From positions 1-64,000 of the forward strand of contig NZ_SPQS01000026.1 of NCBI RefSeq assembly GCF_004570865.1: a stretch of 64,000 nt of DNA, given 5' to 3'. Position 1 is the first letter of the stretch, and every line of letters begins with the position of its first letter. A program made the translations under genes and the position numbers. Of the stretch, positions 53,107 through 62,144 are shown one piece after another. The DNA is from Bradyrhizobium frederickii. GTDB lineage: Bacteria; Pseudomonadota; Alphaproteobacteria; Rhizobiales; Xanthobacteraceae. The notes below the pieces were generated by a model. The model was given only the letters and a program-made list of their open reading frames with translations. It made no database searches and was not told the origin of the DNA.

Positions 53107-53400
53107 GTCAGGTCTCCCGGCCCTTAGCGAAGCGTCGCCCGTCAACCACCTCTCGGGCCCGACATGACATGGCGGGAACGATTGATCTGGACAGCGCCTC
53201 AACGGCTTCGCTACGACGGGCGGCAGGCTCCTGCCGGGAGCCGAGTCGGAGAATACCACGACCGAGACTTTCGCGAAAGGATGCACCCCAGGACGGGATG
53301 ACCTCAGGTTGCGCTACTGTATTACCTCTCCTGGAGGGATCCGAGATCGTGGCAATCTCAAACTGAAGGACAGGTTGTGCGGTAAGGCCTGGGGGAATGA

Positions 53401-55131
53401 ATGCGCATCGTCTACTTGGAAGTAGAAAATTTCCGCGGCATCAAAAGGCTGAAATGGGCACCATCCCCTGGCATGAATTGTCTCATTGGCCCCGGGGATT
53501 CGACCAAGACCACTGTGCTGGACGCGATCGAGCTGTGCCTCAATCCCAGGTCCTACATTTTTGCCGACGACTGCGATTTCTTCGATCTCGACATTAAGGC
53601 GCCGATCCGGATCACCGTAACGCTTTCTGACCTGCCACCGCAGCTCAAGGCCGAAGATCGATATGGGCTCCACCTCCGCGGCTGGGATGTCTCGGCCAAA
53701 AAAATCATCGATGAGCCGGGACCAGGCTTGGAGGAAGTGCTCTCGATCAACGTCGTCATCGATCAGACCCTAGAGGCTCGGTGGTCGATATATAATGACA
53801 GGATCGACGCGCTCGACAGCGATCCGCCGACGATCCGGTTCAAGGACGCCAAGCAGCTTGCGACGAACCGCCTCGGCCCCTACGCGGAGAGACATCTGGG
53901 TTGGGGGCGAACCTCCGTGCTGACTCGCATCGGCGAGGCGGGCGATGGCTTCAGCCTGCAACTCGCTGAAGCGGCCCGCGCCGCCCGTTCCTCGTTCAAA
54001 GCCGGCGACCGAAATGTCTTCAAGAGCGCCGTCGATCGAGCGGAGGAGCTGAGCAAGCTCTTCGCAGTGCCTGTGCGGGGCAAGTTTACGGCGGAGCTCG
54101 ACGTACAGGGTGTCAGCATCACTTCAGGCGGCATCTCACTTCATGATGGCGATCTGCCATTGCGCAGGCTCGGCACAGGCTCCGCACGTCTTCTTGTGTC
54201 GGCTCTCCAGCACGACGCCGGTCCCCCGCATGTTGCGATCATCGATGAGATCGAGCACGGCCTCGAGCCGCATCGTATCGCTCGCCTACTAAGATATCTC
54301 AAGGCGCCCAAAGCCGCCGCCGACGCGGCTCAGCCGCAGATATTTGCAACCACACATTCCCCGGTCGTGATCCGCGAGCTTACTGCGGCCGATATCTTTT
54401 CAGTCCGGTCAGATGTCGGCATCATCACCGTCAAGTCCATCTCTGCTCTTGCAAGGGACTCCGACACTGCACAACGCCATCTCAGAGGAAACCCCGAGGC
54501 CTTTCTCGCCCGGAAAATACTGGTTGGGGAAGGCCGCACCGAACAGGGGCTTGCCCGCGGCCTGGACGAATGGTGGCAGACGTCCGGCAATGACTCATTT
54601 GCCTTGCAAGCTACTGTCGCAATCGACGGCGGAGGTAAGGACAAAGCACCCCTTATCGCCGAACATTTACGTGACCTTGGCTATGAGGTCTGGCTTCTCC
54701 TGGATTCCGACGAAGAACCGAATCAGGCAGATCTGGAGCGCGCCAAGGGGAAAGGCGCAGTTGTTCACCAATGGCCTGACAAGTGCTCGACGGAAGAACG
54801 CCTGTTTCTCGACCTCCCCTGGGCTTGTATACGCTCGATGATCGCACTCGCCATTGAATTCAGCAGCGTCGAGAGCGTCAGGGCCGTGATTGACAACGCT
54901 CTGTCGACAGTCGGGCTCCCCACCGCCACGGCAGCTAAGCTCGGCAATGACCGCGATACCGTGCAAGTCCGACGTATCCTCGGCAAGGTCGCGAACGACA
55001 AGAAGTGGTTCAAAACAATCGAGCGCGGCGAACGGCTGGCCGCGCTCATCGGGCCTCATCTTTGTGCTGTTTCCGACAAGCCTCTCAGCATAGGTGTTGC
55101 CGCCATGAGGAAGTGGGTCGATGGCAAATGA
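53401..55131 (+). CDS. gajA: Gabija GajA-like OLD-family endonuclease
   Basis: A 576-residue protein with an N-terminal ABC-type ATPase and a C-terminal Toprim nuclease. The ATPase signature is GTGSARLLVSALQ, with Walker B HVAIIDEIEHGLEPHR and the H-loop IFATTHSPVVI. The Toprim part has ILVGEGRTEQGLARGL (Glu) and VWLLLDSDEEPNQADLE (Asp-x-Asp). Walker A reads IGPGDSTKTTVLDAIEL, with Thr where Gly precedes Lys. GajA with GajB forms the Gabija anti-phage system; GajA nicks DNA when nucleotides are depleted. It overlaps gajB by 11 bases. Confidence 0.88.
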   Translation: MRIVYLEVENFRGIKRLKWAPSPGMNCLIGPGDSTKTTVLDAIELCLNPRSYIFADDCDFFDLDIKAPIRITVTLSDLPPQLKAEDRYGLHLRGWDVSAKKIIDEPGPGLEEVLSINVVIDQTLEARWSIYNDRIDALDSDPPTIRFKDAKQLATNRLGPYAERHLGWGRTSVLTRIGEAGDGFSLQLAEAARAARSSFKAGDRNVFKSAVDRAEELSKLFAVPVRGKFTAELDVQGVSITSGGISLHDGDLPLRRLGTGSARLLVSALQHDAGPPHVAIIDEIEHGLEPHRIARLLRYLKAPKAAADAAQPQIFATTHSPVVIRELTAADIFSVRSDVGIITVKSISALARDSDTAQRHLRGNPEAFLARKILVGEGRTEQGLARGLDEWWQTSGNDSFALQATVAIDGGGKDKAPLIAEHLRDLGYEVWLLLDSDEEPNQADLERAKGKGAVVHQWPDKCSTEERLFLDLPWACIRSMIALAIEFSSVESVRAVIDNALSTVGLPTATAAKLGNDRDTVQVRRILGKVANDKKWFKTIERGERLAALIGPHLCAVSDKPLSIGVAAMRKWVDGK

Positions 55132-56596
55132 TGACGATATTGCCCGGCTCGCTGTAAGCATCCGCCGTGGCAGCATTGTCGCCGCAGCTGGGTGCGGTAA
55201 AACGGAGCAGATCGCGCTCGCCGTCGGAATCTCCGATCGGCGCAGGCTGATCCTCACGCACACACATGCGGGCGTCGACGCCCTGACCAAACGCCTGCGT
55301 AAGCACCAAGTTGCGACCGCAAAGTACCGCATCGACACCATTGCTGGGTGGTGCTTGCGATTTGCGGCATCGTTTCCACAACGTTCGGGACTCGCCGCGT
55401 TTGCGCCGGCAACAAGCGCCCACTGGGACGATGTCTACCGTGCCGGCGCGCGCCTGCTCGATAGCGGCGCTGTCGATGGCGTTCTACTCGCATCCTATGG
55501 AGGATGCTTCGTCGACGAATATCAAGATTGCACCAAACAGCAGCATCAAGTTGTTTCACGGCTCGCCAACCTTCTGCCGACTTGCGTGTTCGGCGATCCA
55601 TTGCAAGCGATCTTCGATTTCGGAGATCAGCAACCGGTCGACTGGGATAGCGATGTATTTCCCCTGTTTGAGCGTTCGGCGGAGCTTCTGACGCCATGGC
55701 GCTGGAAGAACGCGGAAAATCTAGAATTGGCCGAGTGGCTGCAGGGCGTCCGTACCGCCCTTGAGAACGGCAACGATCTGGACCTGCGATCAAGACCACG
55801 ATGTGTAACTTGGACGTCTCTGCCCGCGGCAGCTCAACGCCGTCAGAGAGCCATCGTCGGGGAATGCCTCGCTTCCATGCGCGACCCCGTGCAAGGCAGC
55901 CTGATCGTCATTGGCGACAGCACAAGCGAGAACCGGCGTTCCGCACTGGCACAAAAACTTGCCAAACAGGGTTTTGGCAACCTTGAAGCGATCAGTTGCA
56001 AGACCCTCTATGCCGCCGCCAAGACGATCGATCGGACGACCGGGTTGGCCCGAGCAAAAGCAATCGTCGACTTCGGGTCCAAATGCCTGACGGGCCTCGA
56101 AAGGGCGGAGCTGCTCAAAGCGCTCGGAGCCCGCCAGCAAGGTCGGCGCCTGGGACAGGCCAAGTTCGGTTCGCTATTTCCACTCAGCGACGCCGTGATC
56201 TCCAGCGGTTCGGAAGCGAGCATTCTCGCCCTTCTGCAAACGCTCCACGACAGACCCGGCGTTTATCTGTATCGTCGTGAGATGTTCCATGCGATGCGAT
56301 CAGCCCTGCAATTGAAGGCGACGCGCCAACTTGCCACGCTGAGCATCGCGATTTGGGAAGTTCAAAATCGGATGCGGCATGCGGGGCGTCGCCCCGGTAA
56401 CCGAAGCATCGGCAGCACGCTGCTGGTGAAGGGCCTGGAGTTCGAACGCGCGATCATCATCGCAGAAGACGCGATGACGAGGAAGGATTGGTACGTCGCA
56501 CTGACCCGGGCGACAACGAGCATTCGGATCATATCCCCGGCGGAGCGATTCCTACCGTCACGGGATCAAATCGAACGTAGCCGCAGCGCTCTATAA
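55121..56596 (+). CDS. gajB: Gabija GajB-like UvrD-type helicase
   Basis: A 491-residue superfamily 1 helicase, the length typical of GajB. Walker A VAAAGCGKTEQIALAV near residue 22, motif Ia LILTHTHAGVDALTKRL, motif II GGCFVDEYQDCTKQQ, motif III CVFGDPLQAIFDF, then STLLVKGLEFERAIIIAED and motif VI WYVALTRATTSIRII. In Gabija it senses DNA ends and consumes ATP to activate GajA. It starts within the gajA stop region, so the pair is co-translated. No lesions seen. Confidence 0.9.
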   Translation: MANDDDIARLAVSIRRGSIVAAAGCGKTEQIALAVGISDRRRLILTHTHAGVDALTKRLRKHQVATAKYRIDTIAGWCLRFAASFPQRSGLAAFAPATSAHWDDVYRAGARLLDSGAVDGVLLASYGGCFVDEYQDCTKQQHQVVSRLANLLPTCVFGDPLQAIFDFGDQQPVDWDSDVFPLFERSAELLTPWRWKNAENLELAEWLQGVRTALENGNDLDLRSRPRCVTWTSLPAAAQRRQRAIVGECLASMRDPVQGSLIVIGDSTSENRRSALAQKLAKQGFGNLEAISCKTLYAAAKTIDRTTGLARAKAIVDFGSKCLTGLERAELLKALGARQQGRRLGQAKFGSLFPLSDAVISSGSEASILALLQTLHDRPGVYLYRREMFHAMRSALQLKATRQLATLSIAIWEVQNRMRHAGRRPGNRSIGSTLLVKGLEFERAIIIAEDAMTRKDWYVALTRATTSIRIISPAERFLPSRDQIERSRSAL

Positions 56597-56708
56597 CCAG
56601 GTCGGAGACCGCAGGAGATCTATCGATGTATGCTTTGCACGTAGGTTGAGTCTCGTCTCCGTACATGCTGAGGAGTTTCGGCATACGACCTTAGCGAAGG
56701 CAGAGCCA

Positions 56709-57674
56709 TCAGGACGGTTGCCCCTCCCTCTGGGTAGCGGCGATGGATTGGAATGCTTCGTGGATGTCACGAGATCGCCTCGGAAAAAAGGCCCTCATTT
56801 CTCCTTCTTCCAGCGGATATTTCTTCAGATTGAAGGTCCCGTGGAGCTCGCGCATTTCATAAAAACGAACGGGCCGTTGCCTACCATCCAGGGCGGTAAC
56901 GATGGCGTACTTTACGGCTTCCTTGCAGCGCATTCCGAAAATCACCTCTTCGAGCTCCAGTAGGGAACGCTGCACCCCGCGCGGCCCAATCAAACGCCAT
57001 TCCTGCTCGTATCGCCAGCTCGCCGCCTTTCGCAACAGAACGGCCTCGTCGACCTGACGACGGGCGTCCTTGTCGCCGTCGAGCATAGCTAGGACCTTGC
57101 TGGCATCGACGAGCCGCGTGCCGCCGTACTGAACCTTATGGAGATCATCGAGCGCATCAGAAGGCACCGAGTAGCCGATGCAGACGCCGTGATGCTGATC
57201 GCCATAGTGGCTCCACATTAACGGGCAGGTAGCGCGCTGACCCAAAGATACAATGCCCTTATCATATTGCAGTAACAGTTCCTTCTCCAGATAGCGGCCA
57301 AGCAGAAACTGAAGAGGGTCATCTATTTCATAGCTTGGGTCGGTCGCGTTGTGGATTATTTCCGAGATGACCTGATCGGCCTGTAGGCGGCTAAGTCGAT
57401 CGATATGATCCAGGGTTTTCGGACCTTTGTACCTGATTGTCTGAGCCGCGGCTTTCATCTCCGCGCTGACGCGTCGCTCGATGAGTTGCCGTAACGCGCT
57501 CTCGATGTCTGTGGCAGGAAGATCGGCGTTGAGCGACGGCCGCGTGTCGAGCGGATCATTGAATGTGCTCGGATCGGCATAAAAGAGATTGTCCGCAATG
57601 ATCATATCGAGTGTGAGATTATTGAACGCGCGGTATTTGAACAGCCGCCTCGGAACGCTTCGTTTTTCTGCCAT
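56709..57674 (-). CDS. DUF2971 domain protein
   Basis: A 321-residue protein of DUF2971: RRLFKYRAFNNLTLDMIIADNLFYADPSTFNDPLD at the start, then CPLMWSHYGDQHHGVCIGYSV and RYEQEWRLIGPRGVQRSLLELEEVIFGMRCK. These proteins are common in defence islands and near abortive-infection genes; their activity is unknown. It is convergent with gajB. ATG 57674 (MAEKRSVPRRLFKYRAF) is used because the domain begins just after it; upstream codons are less plausible. Confidence 0.85.
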   Translation of the reverse strand: MAEKRSVPRRLFKYRAFNNLTLDMIIADNLFYADPSTFNDPLDTRPSLNADLPATDIESALRQLIERRVSAEMKAAAQTIRYKGPKTLDHIDRLSRLQADQVISEIIHNATDPSYEIDDPLQFLLGRYLEKELLLQYDKGIVSLGQRATCPLMWSHYGDQHHGVCIGYSVPSDALDDLHKVQYGGTRLVDASKVLAMLDGDKDARRQVDEAVLLRKAASWRYEQEWRLIGPRGVQRSLLELEEVIFGMRCKEAVKYAIVTALDGRQRPVRFYEMRELHGTFNLKKYPLEEGEMRAFFPRRSRDIHEAFQSIAATQREGQPS

Positions 57675-57939
57675 TGCTTCCTCTTGAGCCGCGATTCGGG
57701 TTCGCGGGTTTTGGGGTACGAATCGGATGAGTAGCAACACGGTGGGCACTTCGGTGGGTTTCGGCGCAAGGCGGCGAACGGCCGGACCTCGTTCTTCGGC
57801 AGCCTAAGTCCCTGATCTTTTGGGATCTTTGCTCCCAACCTCCACGAACTGATAGAAAAAGGGGCACAGAACTTGACACAGGACAGAAAAAAGGGCGATC
57901 TACTTGGCGCGCGTCGGGGCAGAGGGAAGCCGTACCACC

Positions 57940-58614
57940 ATGCAGACCAAGACTTTTCAGCAGCGGTTGGACGCCGCGTTCGCCTACGACACCTACGCAA
58001 ACACGCTGCGGGCCCTGCGAGAAGGCATCGCCGCAGGCGACGATGTGATCAAGGGCACCCCGATGTTCTCGTCAGAAGTCGGGGACGACATGCGCGGTCT
58101 GATCCGCCGAGCCGGCATCCTGATGCGTTTCGAGGAGATGTGCAAAGCCGGCGATCTCCCATTCAAGTGCACGCTGATGCCGATGCCTCGCGGCACCTGG
58201 CACTGGCTCGACATTTACAGCGGCGACTGCCACGCGCACATCGTCCGCACCGAGGACCCGACCAAGTTTCCGGAAGACACGCCGAACCGCCAGGACGCGC
58301 GGGCGTCGAACATGCCGAACCTGTTCGAGACCGAGCAGGAACGGATCATCCGCCTGGCACCGCCGAAGCTCTACACGTGGTTGACCTATCGCGCAGCGCC
58401 AGACGGGCGGCTCTCGCACGCGCTCTGGCAGTCGCCGTCGGCGAATGCTGACGAGTGGCTCGCGCGTATCAACCTGATGACCGTCGTCGTGCAGAAGAAG
58501 TCGGAGGACGCGAAACGGCCGGCCGAGGTTGACCCGAAGTCCAAGATGAAGCTCAAGGACAACGTGGTCTCGATGATGGAGAAGAAGAAAAAGAACGACG
58601 ACACCAAGCGTTGA
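57940..58614 (+). CDS. Hypothetical partner of the XRE/ImmA-type gene
   Basis: A 224-residue soluble protein: QQRLDAAFAYDTYANTLRALREGIAAGDDVIKG, DDMRGLIRRAGILMRFEEMCKAGDL, then TWHWLDIYSGDCHAHIVRTEDP and TWLTYRAAPDGRLSHALW, ending in a Lys-rich tail (SMMEKKKKNDDTKR). No domain is recognised. It lies 10 bases before the XRE/ImmA-like gene, so both are one operon, perhaps a toxin-antitoxin or phage-switch-like pair. ATG 57940 is preferred to the GC-rich extension. Confidence 0.65.
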   Translation: MQTKTFQQRLDAAFAYDTYANTLRALREGIAAGDDVIKGTPMFSSEVGDDMRGLIRRAGILMRFEEMCKAGDLPFKCTLMPMPRGTWHWLDIYSGDCHAHIVRTEDPTKFPEDTPNRQDARASNMPNLFETEQERIIRLAPPKLYTWLTYRAAPDGRLSHALWQSPSANADEWLARINLMTVVVQKKSEDAKRPAEVDPKSKMKLKDNVVSMMEKKKKNDDTKR

Positions 58615-58624
58615 AGGCGTGCCC

Positions 58625-59737
58625 ATGTCTGCGAGGATCATCCCCGAGAGGATTCGGGAGGCGCGCGAGTCCGTCGGCATGACCGACGAGCAGTTCGCCG
58701 ACGCGATCGGCGTGAGCCGCCAGTCCGTTGGCACCTATGAGACTGGCGCCTTCGCACCGCGCGGCGACGTGTTCAGCAAGATCATCGCCGTCACCCGCCA
58801 GCCACCGGGTTTCTTCATAGCGCCGCGCAAACATACTGCTGAGCGCTTCCTGACGCCGACATGGCGCAGCCTGAAGCGCATGCAGCGGCCCGACCGCCTG
58901 CGGATCGGCCGTCGGCTGGAGTGGGCGTTCTACATAGCGGAGTCCCTCGCGGAATACGTCGAGCTGCCGCCAGTGCACTTACCCGCTATCGAGTTCGACT
59001 ACGAACGCGACGGCAACGAGCGGATTGAGGAGATCGCTGACCAACTGCGCGAGTTCTGGAGCGTCGGCTATGGTCCAATCACCGATCTGGCTCCGCTGCT
59101 CGAATACCACGGCGTTATCGTGATCGAGGAGCCGGTGCGCTGCGAGGACATGGATGCAGTCTCCCGCTGGCAGGGCGGCCGACCATACGTGCTCTACGCA
59201 GCCGACCAGGAGAGTAACTCGCGTAAGCTCTTCAACATGGCACACGAACTCGGCCACCTCGTCCTGCACAACGCCGTCGAAGTGAACAGTCGCAACCTGG
59301 ACCGGCTTGAGAACCAGGCCAACCGGTTCGCCGGCGCCCTGCTCCTGCCACGCCGGACGTTCGCGCGGGAGATCGCGAACACAACCATCGACTACTTCAT
59401 ATCGCTCAAGGGCCGGTGGCGCGTGGCCGTGGCGGCGATGATCTACCGGTGCAAGGAACTCGGGATCTTGAACGCCGATCAGGTCAAATACATGTGGAAG
59501 CAAATGAACGCCCGTGGCATCCGCAAGCGAGAACCGCTCGACAATGCTTTCGCGCTGTCGAGGCCGACGGTGCTCGGCTCGGCCGCGCAGATGCTGATTG
59601 ACAACAAGGTCAAGCTCCCCACCGAGATCGCCGAGGACGTGCTCCTCAACGCCAGTGATGTGGAGTCGCTCTGCTCGCTACCTAGCGGCAGCCTGCAGAA
59701 CAAGGTGGTATCATTCCCTACATTGCGGCAGATCTAG
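58625..59737 (+). CDS. XRE regulator fused to ImmA/IrrE metallopeptidase
   Basis: A 370-residue two-domain protein. An N-terminal XRE helix-turn-helix (RIREARESVGMTDEQFADAIGVSRQSVGTYETG) is followed by an IrrE/ImmA-type peptidase with the zinc motif LFNMAHELGHLVLHNAVEVN and ENQANRFAGALLLPRRTFAREI. Such proteins cleave repressors or bind operator DNA in phage, ICE and toxin-antitoxin control. ATG 58625 is used; GTG two codons earlier is possible. Confidence 0.9.
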   Translation: MSARIIPERIREARESVGMTDEQFADAIGVSRQSVGTYETGAFAPRGDVFSKIIAVTRQPPGFFIAPRKHTAERFLTPTWRSLKRMQRPDRLRIGRRLEWAFYIAESLAEYVELPPVHLPAIEFDYERDGNERIEEIADQLREFWSVGYGPITDLAPLLEYHGVIVIEEPVRCEDMDAVSRWQGGRPYVLYAADQESNSRKLFNMAHELGHLVLHNAVEVNSRNLDRLENQANRFAGALLLPRRTFAREIANTTIDYFISLKGRWRVAVAAMIYRCKELGILNADQVKYMWKQMNARGIRKREPLDNAFALSRPTVLGSAAQMLIDNKVKLPTEIAEDVLLNASDVESLCSLPSGSLQNKVVSFPTLRQI

Positions 59738-60049
59738 TTCGTGCCGATCGCGAATCCGCCACCGGCGGACCTCAAGCAGTCCTCACCTTCAGTCCGGTGA
59801 AGCTCACGACCGCCGAAGCAATCGTCCTGCGTAGCCGGCTTGGAAGCCCATGCCTGGAGTCAATTCGGGAGGCCGAGCAGGAGGATTCTGAAGGAACGAA
59901 GGAGCAACTATCCATCGCACCTAGCCCGCTCTGTCTCTCAGTCGTACAGTCGGCGTGGCGCACCAATTCGGTGTCGGCATGGCCGCTACAGGAACGGCGC
60001 AGTTCGGCGCCGGGCAATGAAAATGTTGGCCATCGCTCGCTACAGTGCC
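59738..60049. other. Gap without a supported gene
   Basis: About 310 bases between the XRE/ImmA gene and the end of the deoxyribosyltransferase gene, which converge here. One plus-strand frame (from 59797) is open but has no domain-like pattern. No hairpin or repeat was recognised. Confidence 0.4.
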
Positions 60050-60526
60050 TCAAGCAGTCGCCCGGGCTGCCTGCCAGTCGAGTGAATAGGTGTCCACCCA
60101 ATGTAGCAACTCGTCTTCCGACGTGAAGATTTCTCGAAAGGATTGGCTAATCATTGGATTATTGCCTGTGGGTAAGGCTCTTCTCACGTCGGTCTGAATC
60201 GCAACGCATGTGAGCCCGAGAGCGTAGGCGAAGCCTACCTCAAAGGCGACCCCCTCATCGATTGTCGCGCCGTCCAGTACTGCTACCAAGGCATCCGACG
60301 ATCGCAATGCGTCAATGTCTTGCGCGAATACTCTGCGCTCAGCGACAATCTGAGAGACGCCCGCTTCCAGCATATCGACAAGAAGTGTACCGTCGCGCTG
60401 TGGAAGAAACACCTTAACGTTCCGCTGCTCCAATTCTCGAGTGAGACGATCATTAAAGGCGCGTTCACGCGGATTGAAGAGCGGTGCAGCCAGGTAGACG
60501 CAGGGACTAGGCACAGACGGCCTCAC
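60050..60526 (-). CDS. Nucleoside 2-deoxyribosyltransferase-like protein
   Basis: A protein of about 158 residues with a Rossmann-like NDT fold: VYLAAPLFNPRERAFNDRLTRELE, RRVFAQDIDALRSSDALVAVLDG, then the catalytic box ATIDEGVAFEVGFAYALGLT with the expected acidic residue. Enzymes of this family swap bases between deoxynucleosides or cleave nucleotide derivatives. GTG 60526 is the likely start; the upstream TTG at 60550 lies within the SIR2/kinase gene. Last gene of a four-gene operon. Confidence 0.88.
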   Translation of the reverse strand: MRPSVPSPCVYLAAPLFNPRERAFNDRLTRELEQRNVKVFLPQRDGTLLVDMLEAGVSQIVAERRVFAQDIDALRSSDALVAVLDGATIDEGVAFEVGFAYALGLTCVAIQTDVRRALPTGNNPMISQSFREIFTSEDELLHWVDTYSLDWQAARATA

Positions 60527-62144
60527 AATGTTTTTGCAATTCGGCGCCAATATCGACAGGGGTGTATTCCGCGAGAAATATTATACGAGCAATTTCACGA
60601 GCGACTTCGTCGATGCTTCGACCGCGAGTGCACAGAACAGTCTTGGGAACGTCGCGGTACACCAAATCGATCTCGTTGATCAAGCTTGAGAGTTTGTCAT
60701 CTTCCCAATATTTGTGCTTGAGACTGTTGCGATGCTTCAATTCATCCAAATCGCAATCCAGCATGATCACGTGCCCCTGCGCAATCGTCATCGCATTTTC
60801 GTGAGTCATCGTCGCGAGGAGGTTCGCCGCCTTCGCTTGCTTGTCTCCCGGGAAGGTCAGAGGATCAAGTGGACATCGATCCACAAGATGAATGCCTTCC
60901 TTACATTCATTTAGGGCATAGTTCTTTTTGCGGAATTGTTCGGCGATCCAACTGTCTATGCTCGAAGCATCATCCTCGGCACTCTGCGGGCGCGCCAGCT
61001 CGGGAAGTCGCTCGTCGATCCATTCATCATAGGTGATCAAGCTACGAAAATTGGAGGCTGCAGTACTTTTGCCTGCCCCGATAGAGCCTACCACGTAGTA
61101 GACGAGTTTCCGACTATTCGGCTGGAAACGGACGAATTGCGAGTCTGGCATCCGGATTAAATCTGCCAGATGGCGAATTCCATCAGCGTCTAGAAACAAC
61201 GTATAGAGATTGTACGATGTAAAGTTGGAATCGAAGACCGCCTTCCGAGTTTCGTCGGAGAGGGAGGTATCGGTCCCGACAAAGTGAACAAAATAGTGAA
61301 TGTGCCCAGGGCTCGCAACGGCATTCTGCCGAAGCATACTCTGCAGAGTCGTGTCATCAAGCGACAACCCGATCAACAGGCATGTATTGCGGGAAAGGTG
61401 ATTTGAGAGGTGAACGTAGCGTCCATTCGCTGCGCTTATCAACTGATCCTGGAACCCGTCACTATCAAACACAAGATCTGCACTAGCGCCGTCGTCGAAG
61501 CGAGATGGCAGGAAGCCATTGGGATGATAGATCACGCCAGCTGGCTTCTGGAATTGAGCATTCGGTTTGTCGATGGTCTCGTAACCCCGAGTGGTCGACT
61601 CCTCTTCTTCATTTCGCGAAAACATCAACAACTTCTCGATCGTATCGTCGAAATTGTAGTTCACCGTGAGCGGCGAGGCTTTAACGACATCCAGGAATGA
61701 TTTCAGATACGGATGGGCCTCAATCGACTTTTTTCGGTCGTCTGCAGCTTTAGGGACATCTCGATATAGCTCGCTATGAATGATCCGTAGCCAATCGCTT
61801 TTGATCCGCTGCTCCTGCAGTAGAGGCACCGATGTGTCAAGACCTGCACCACTCAGCTTTCGCGCGCGAAAATGGTCAAACATCATGTGCGTGAGTGCAG
61901 CGAGTGATCGTGGCGGTTTGATCTCACCTGCCCTGCTCAACACATCTTCCGCCTGAACGGCCTCGTGCCTTGCAATACGATTGACCAGATCTTCCCATCC
62001 GGGAAATCCTAACGCCTTGCTGGCGCCTGCTCCGAAGATTAGGCCTAGTCGCTTTCGATGTCGCTGTGCGCGCAGGTGCACGATCGCTCGCGCTGAGTTG
62101 CCCATCAAGTTCGAAGGATCTGACGGACCAGATTTACGCACCAT
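60507..62144 (-). CDS. SIR2-like domain fused to a P-loop nucleotide kinase
   Basis: A 545-residue fusion. The N-terminal SIR2-like NADase/hydrolase half has GLIFGAGASKALGFPGWEDLV (residues 35-55), LTVNYNFDDTIEKLL and a candidate catalytic His in GVIYHPNGFLP. From about residue 375 the C-terminal part is a P-loop kinase: YYVVGSIGAGKSTAASNF, IHLVDRCPLDPLTF and LDCDLDELKHRNSLKHKYW. ATG 62144 overlaps the upstream stop by 11 bases. SIR2 proteins deplete NAD+ in several defence systems; a fused nucleotide kinase is unusual. Confidence 0.82.
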   Translation of the reverse strand: MVRKSGPSDPSNLMGNSARAIVHLRAQRHRKRLGLIFGAGASKALGFPGWEDLVNRIARHEAVQAEDVLSRAGEIKPPRSLAALTHMMFDHFRARKLSGAGLDTSVPLLQEQRIKSDWLRIIHSELYRDVPKAADDRKKSIEAHPYLKSFLDVVKASPLTVNYNFDDTIEKLLMFSRNEEEESTTRGYETIDKPNAQFQKPAGVIYHPNGFLPSRFDDGASADLVFDSDGFQDQLISAANGRYVHLSNHLSRNTCLLIGLSLDDTTLQSMLRQNAVASPGHIHYFVHFVGTDTSLSDETRKAVFDSNFTSYNLYTLFLDADGIRHLADLIRMPDSQFVRFQPNSRKLVYYVVGSIGAGKSTAASNFRSLITYDEWIDERLPELARPQSAEDDASSIDSWIAEQFRKKNYALNECKEGIHLVDRCPLDPLTFPGDKQAKAANLLATMTHENAMTIAQGHVIMLDCDLDELKHRNSLKHKYWEDDKLSSLINEIDLVYRDVPKTVLCTRGRSIDEVAREIARIIFLAEYTPVDIGAELQKHCEAVCA

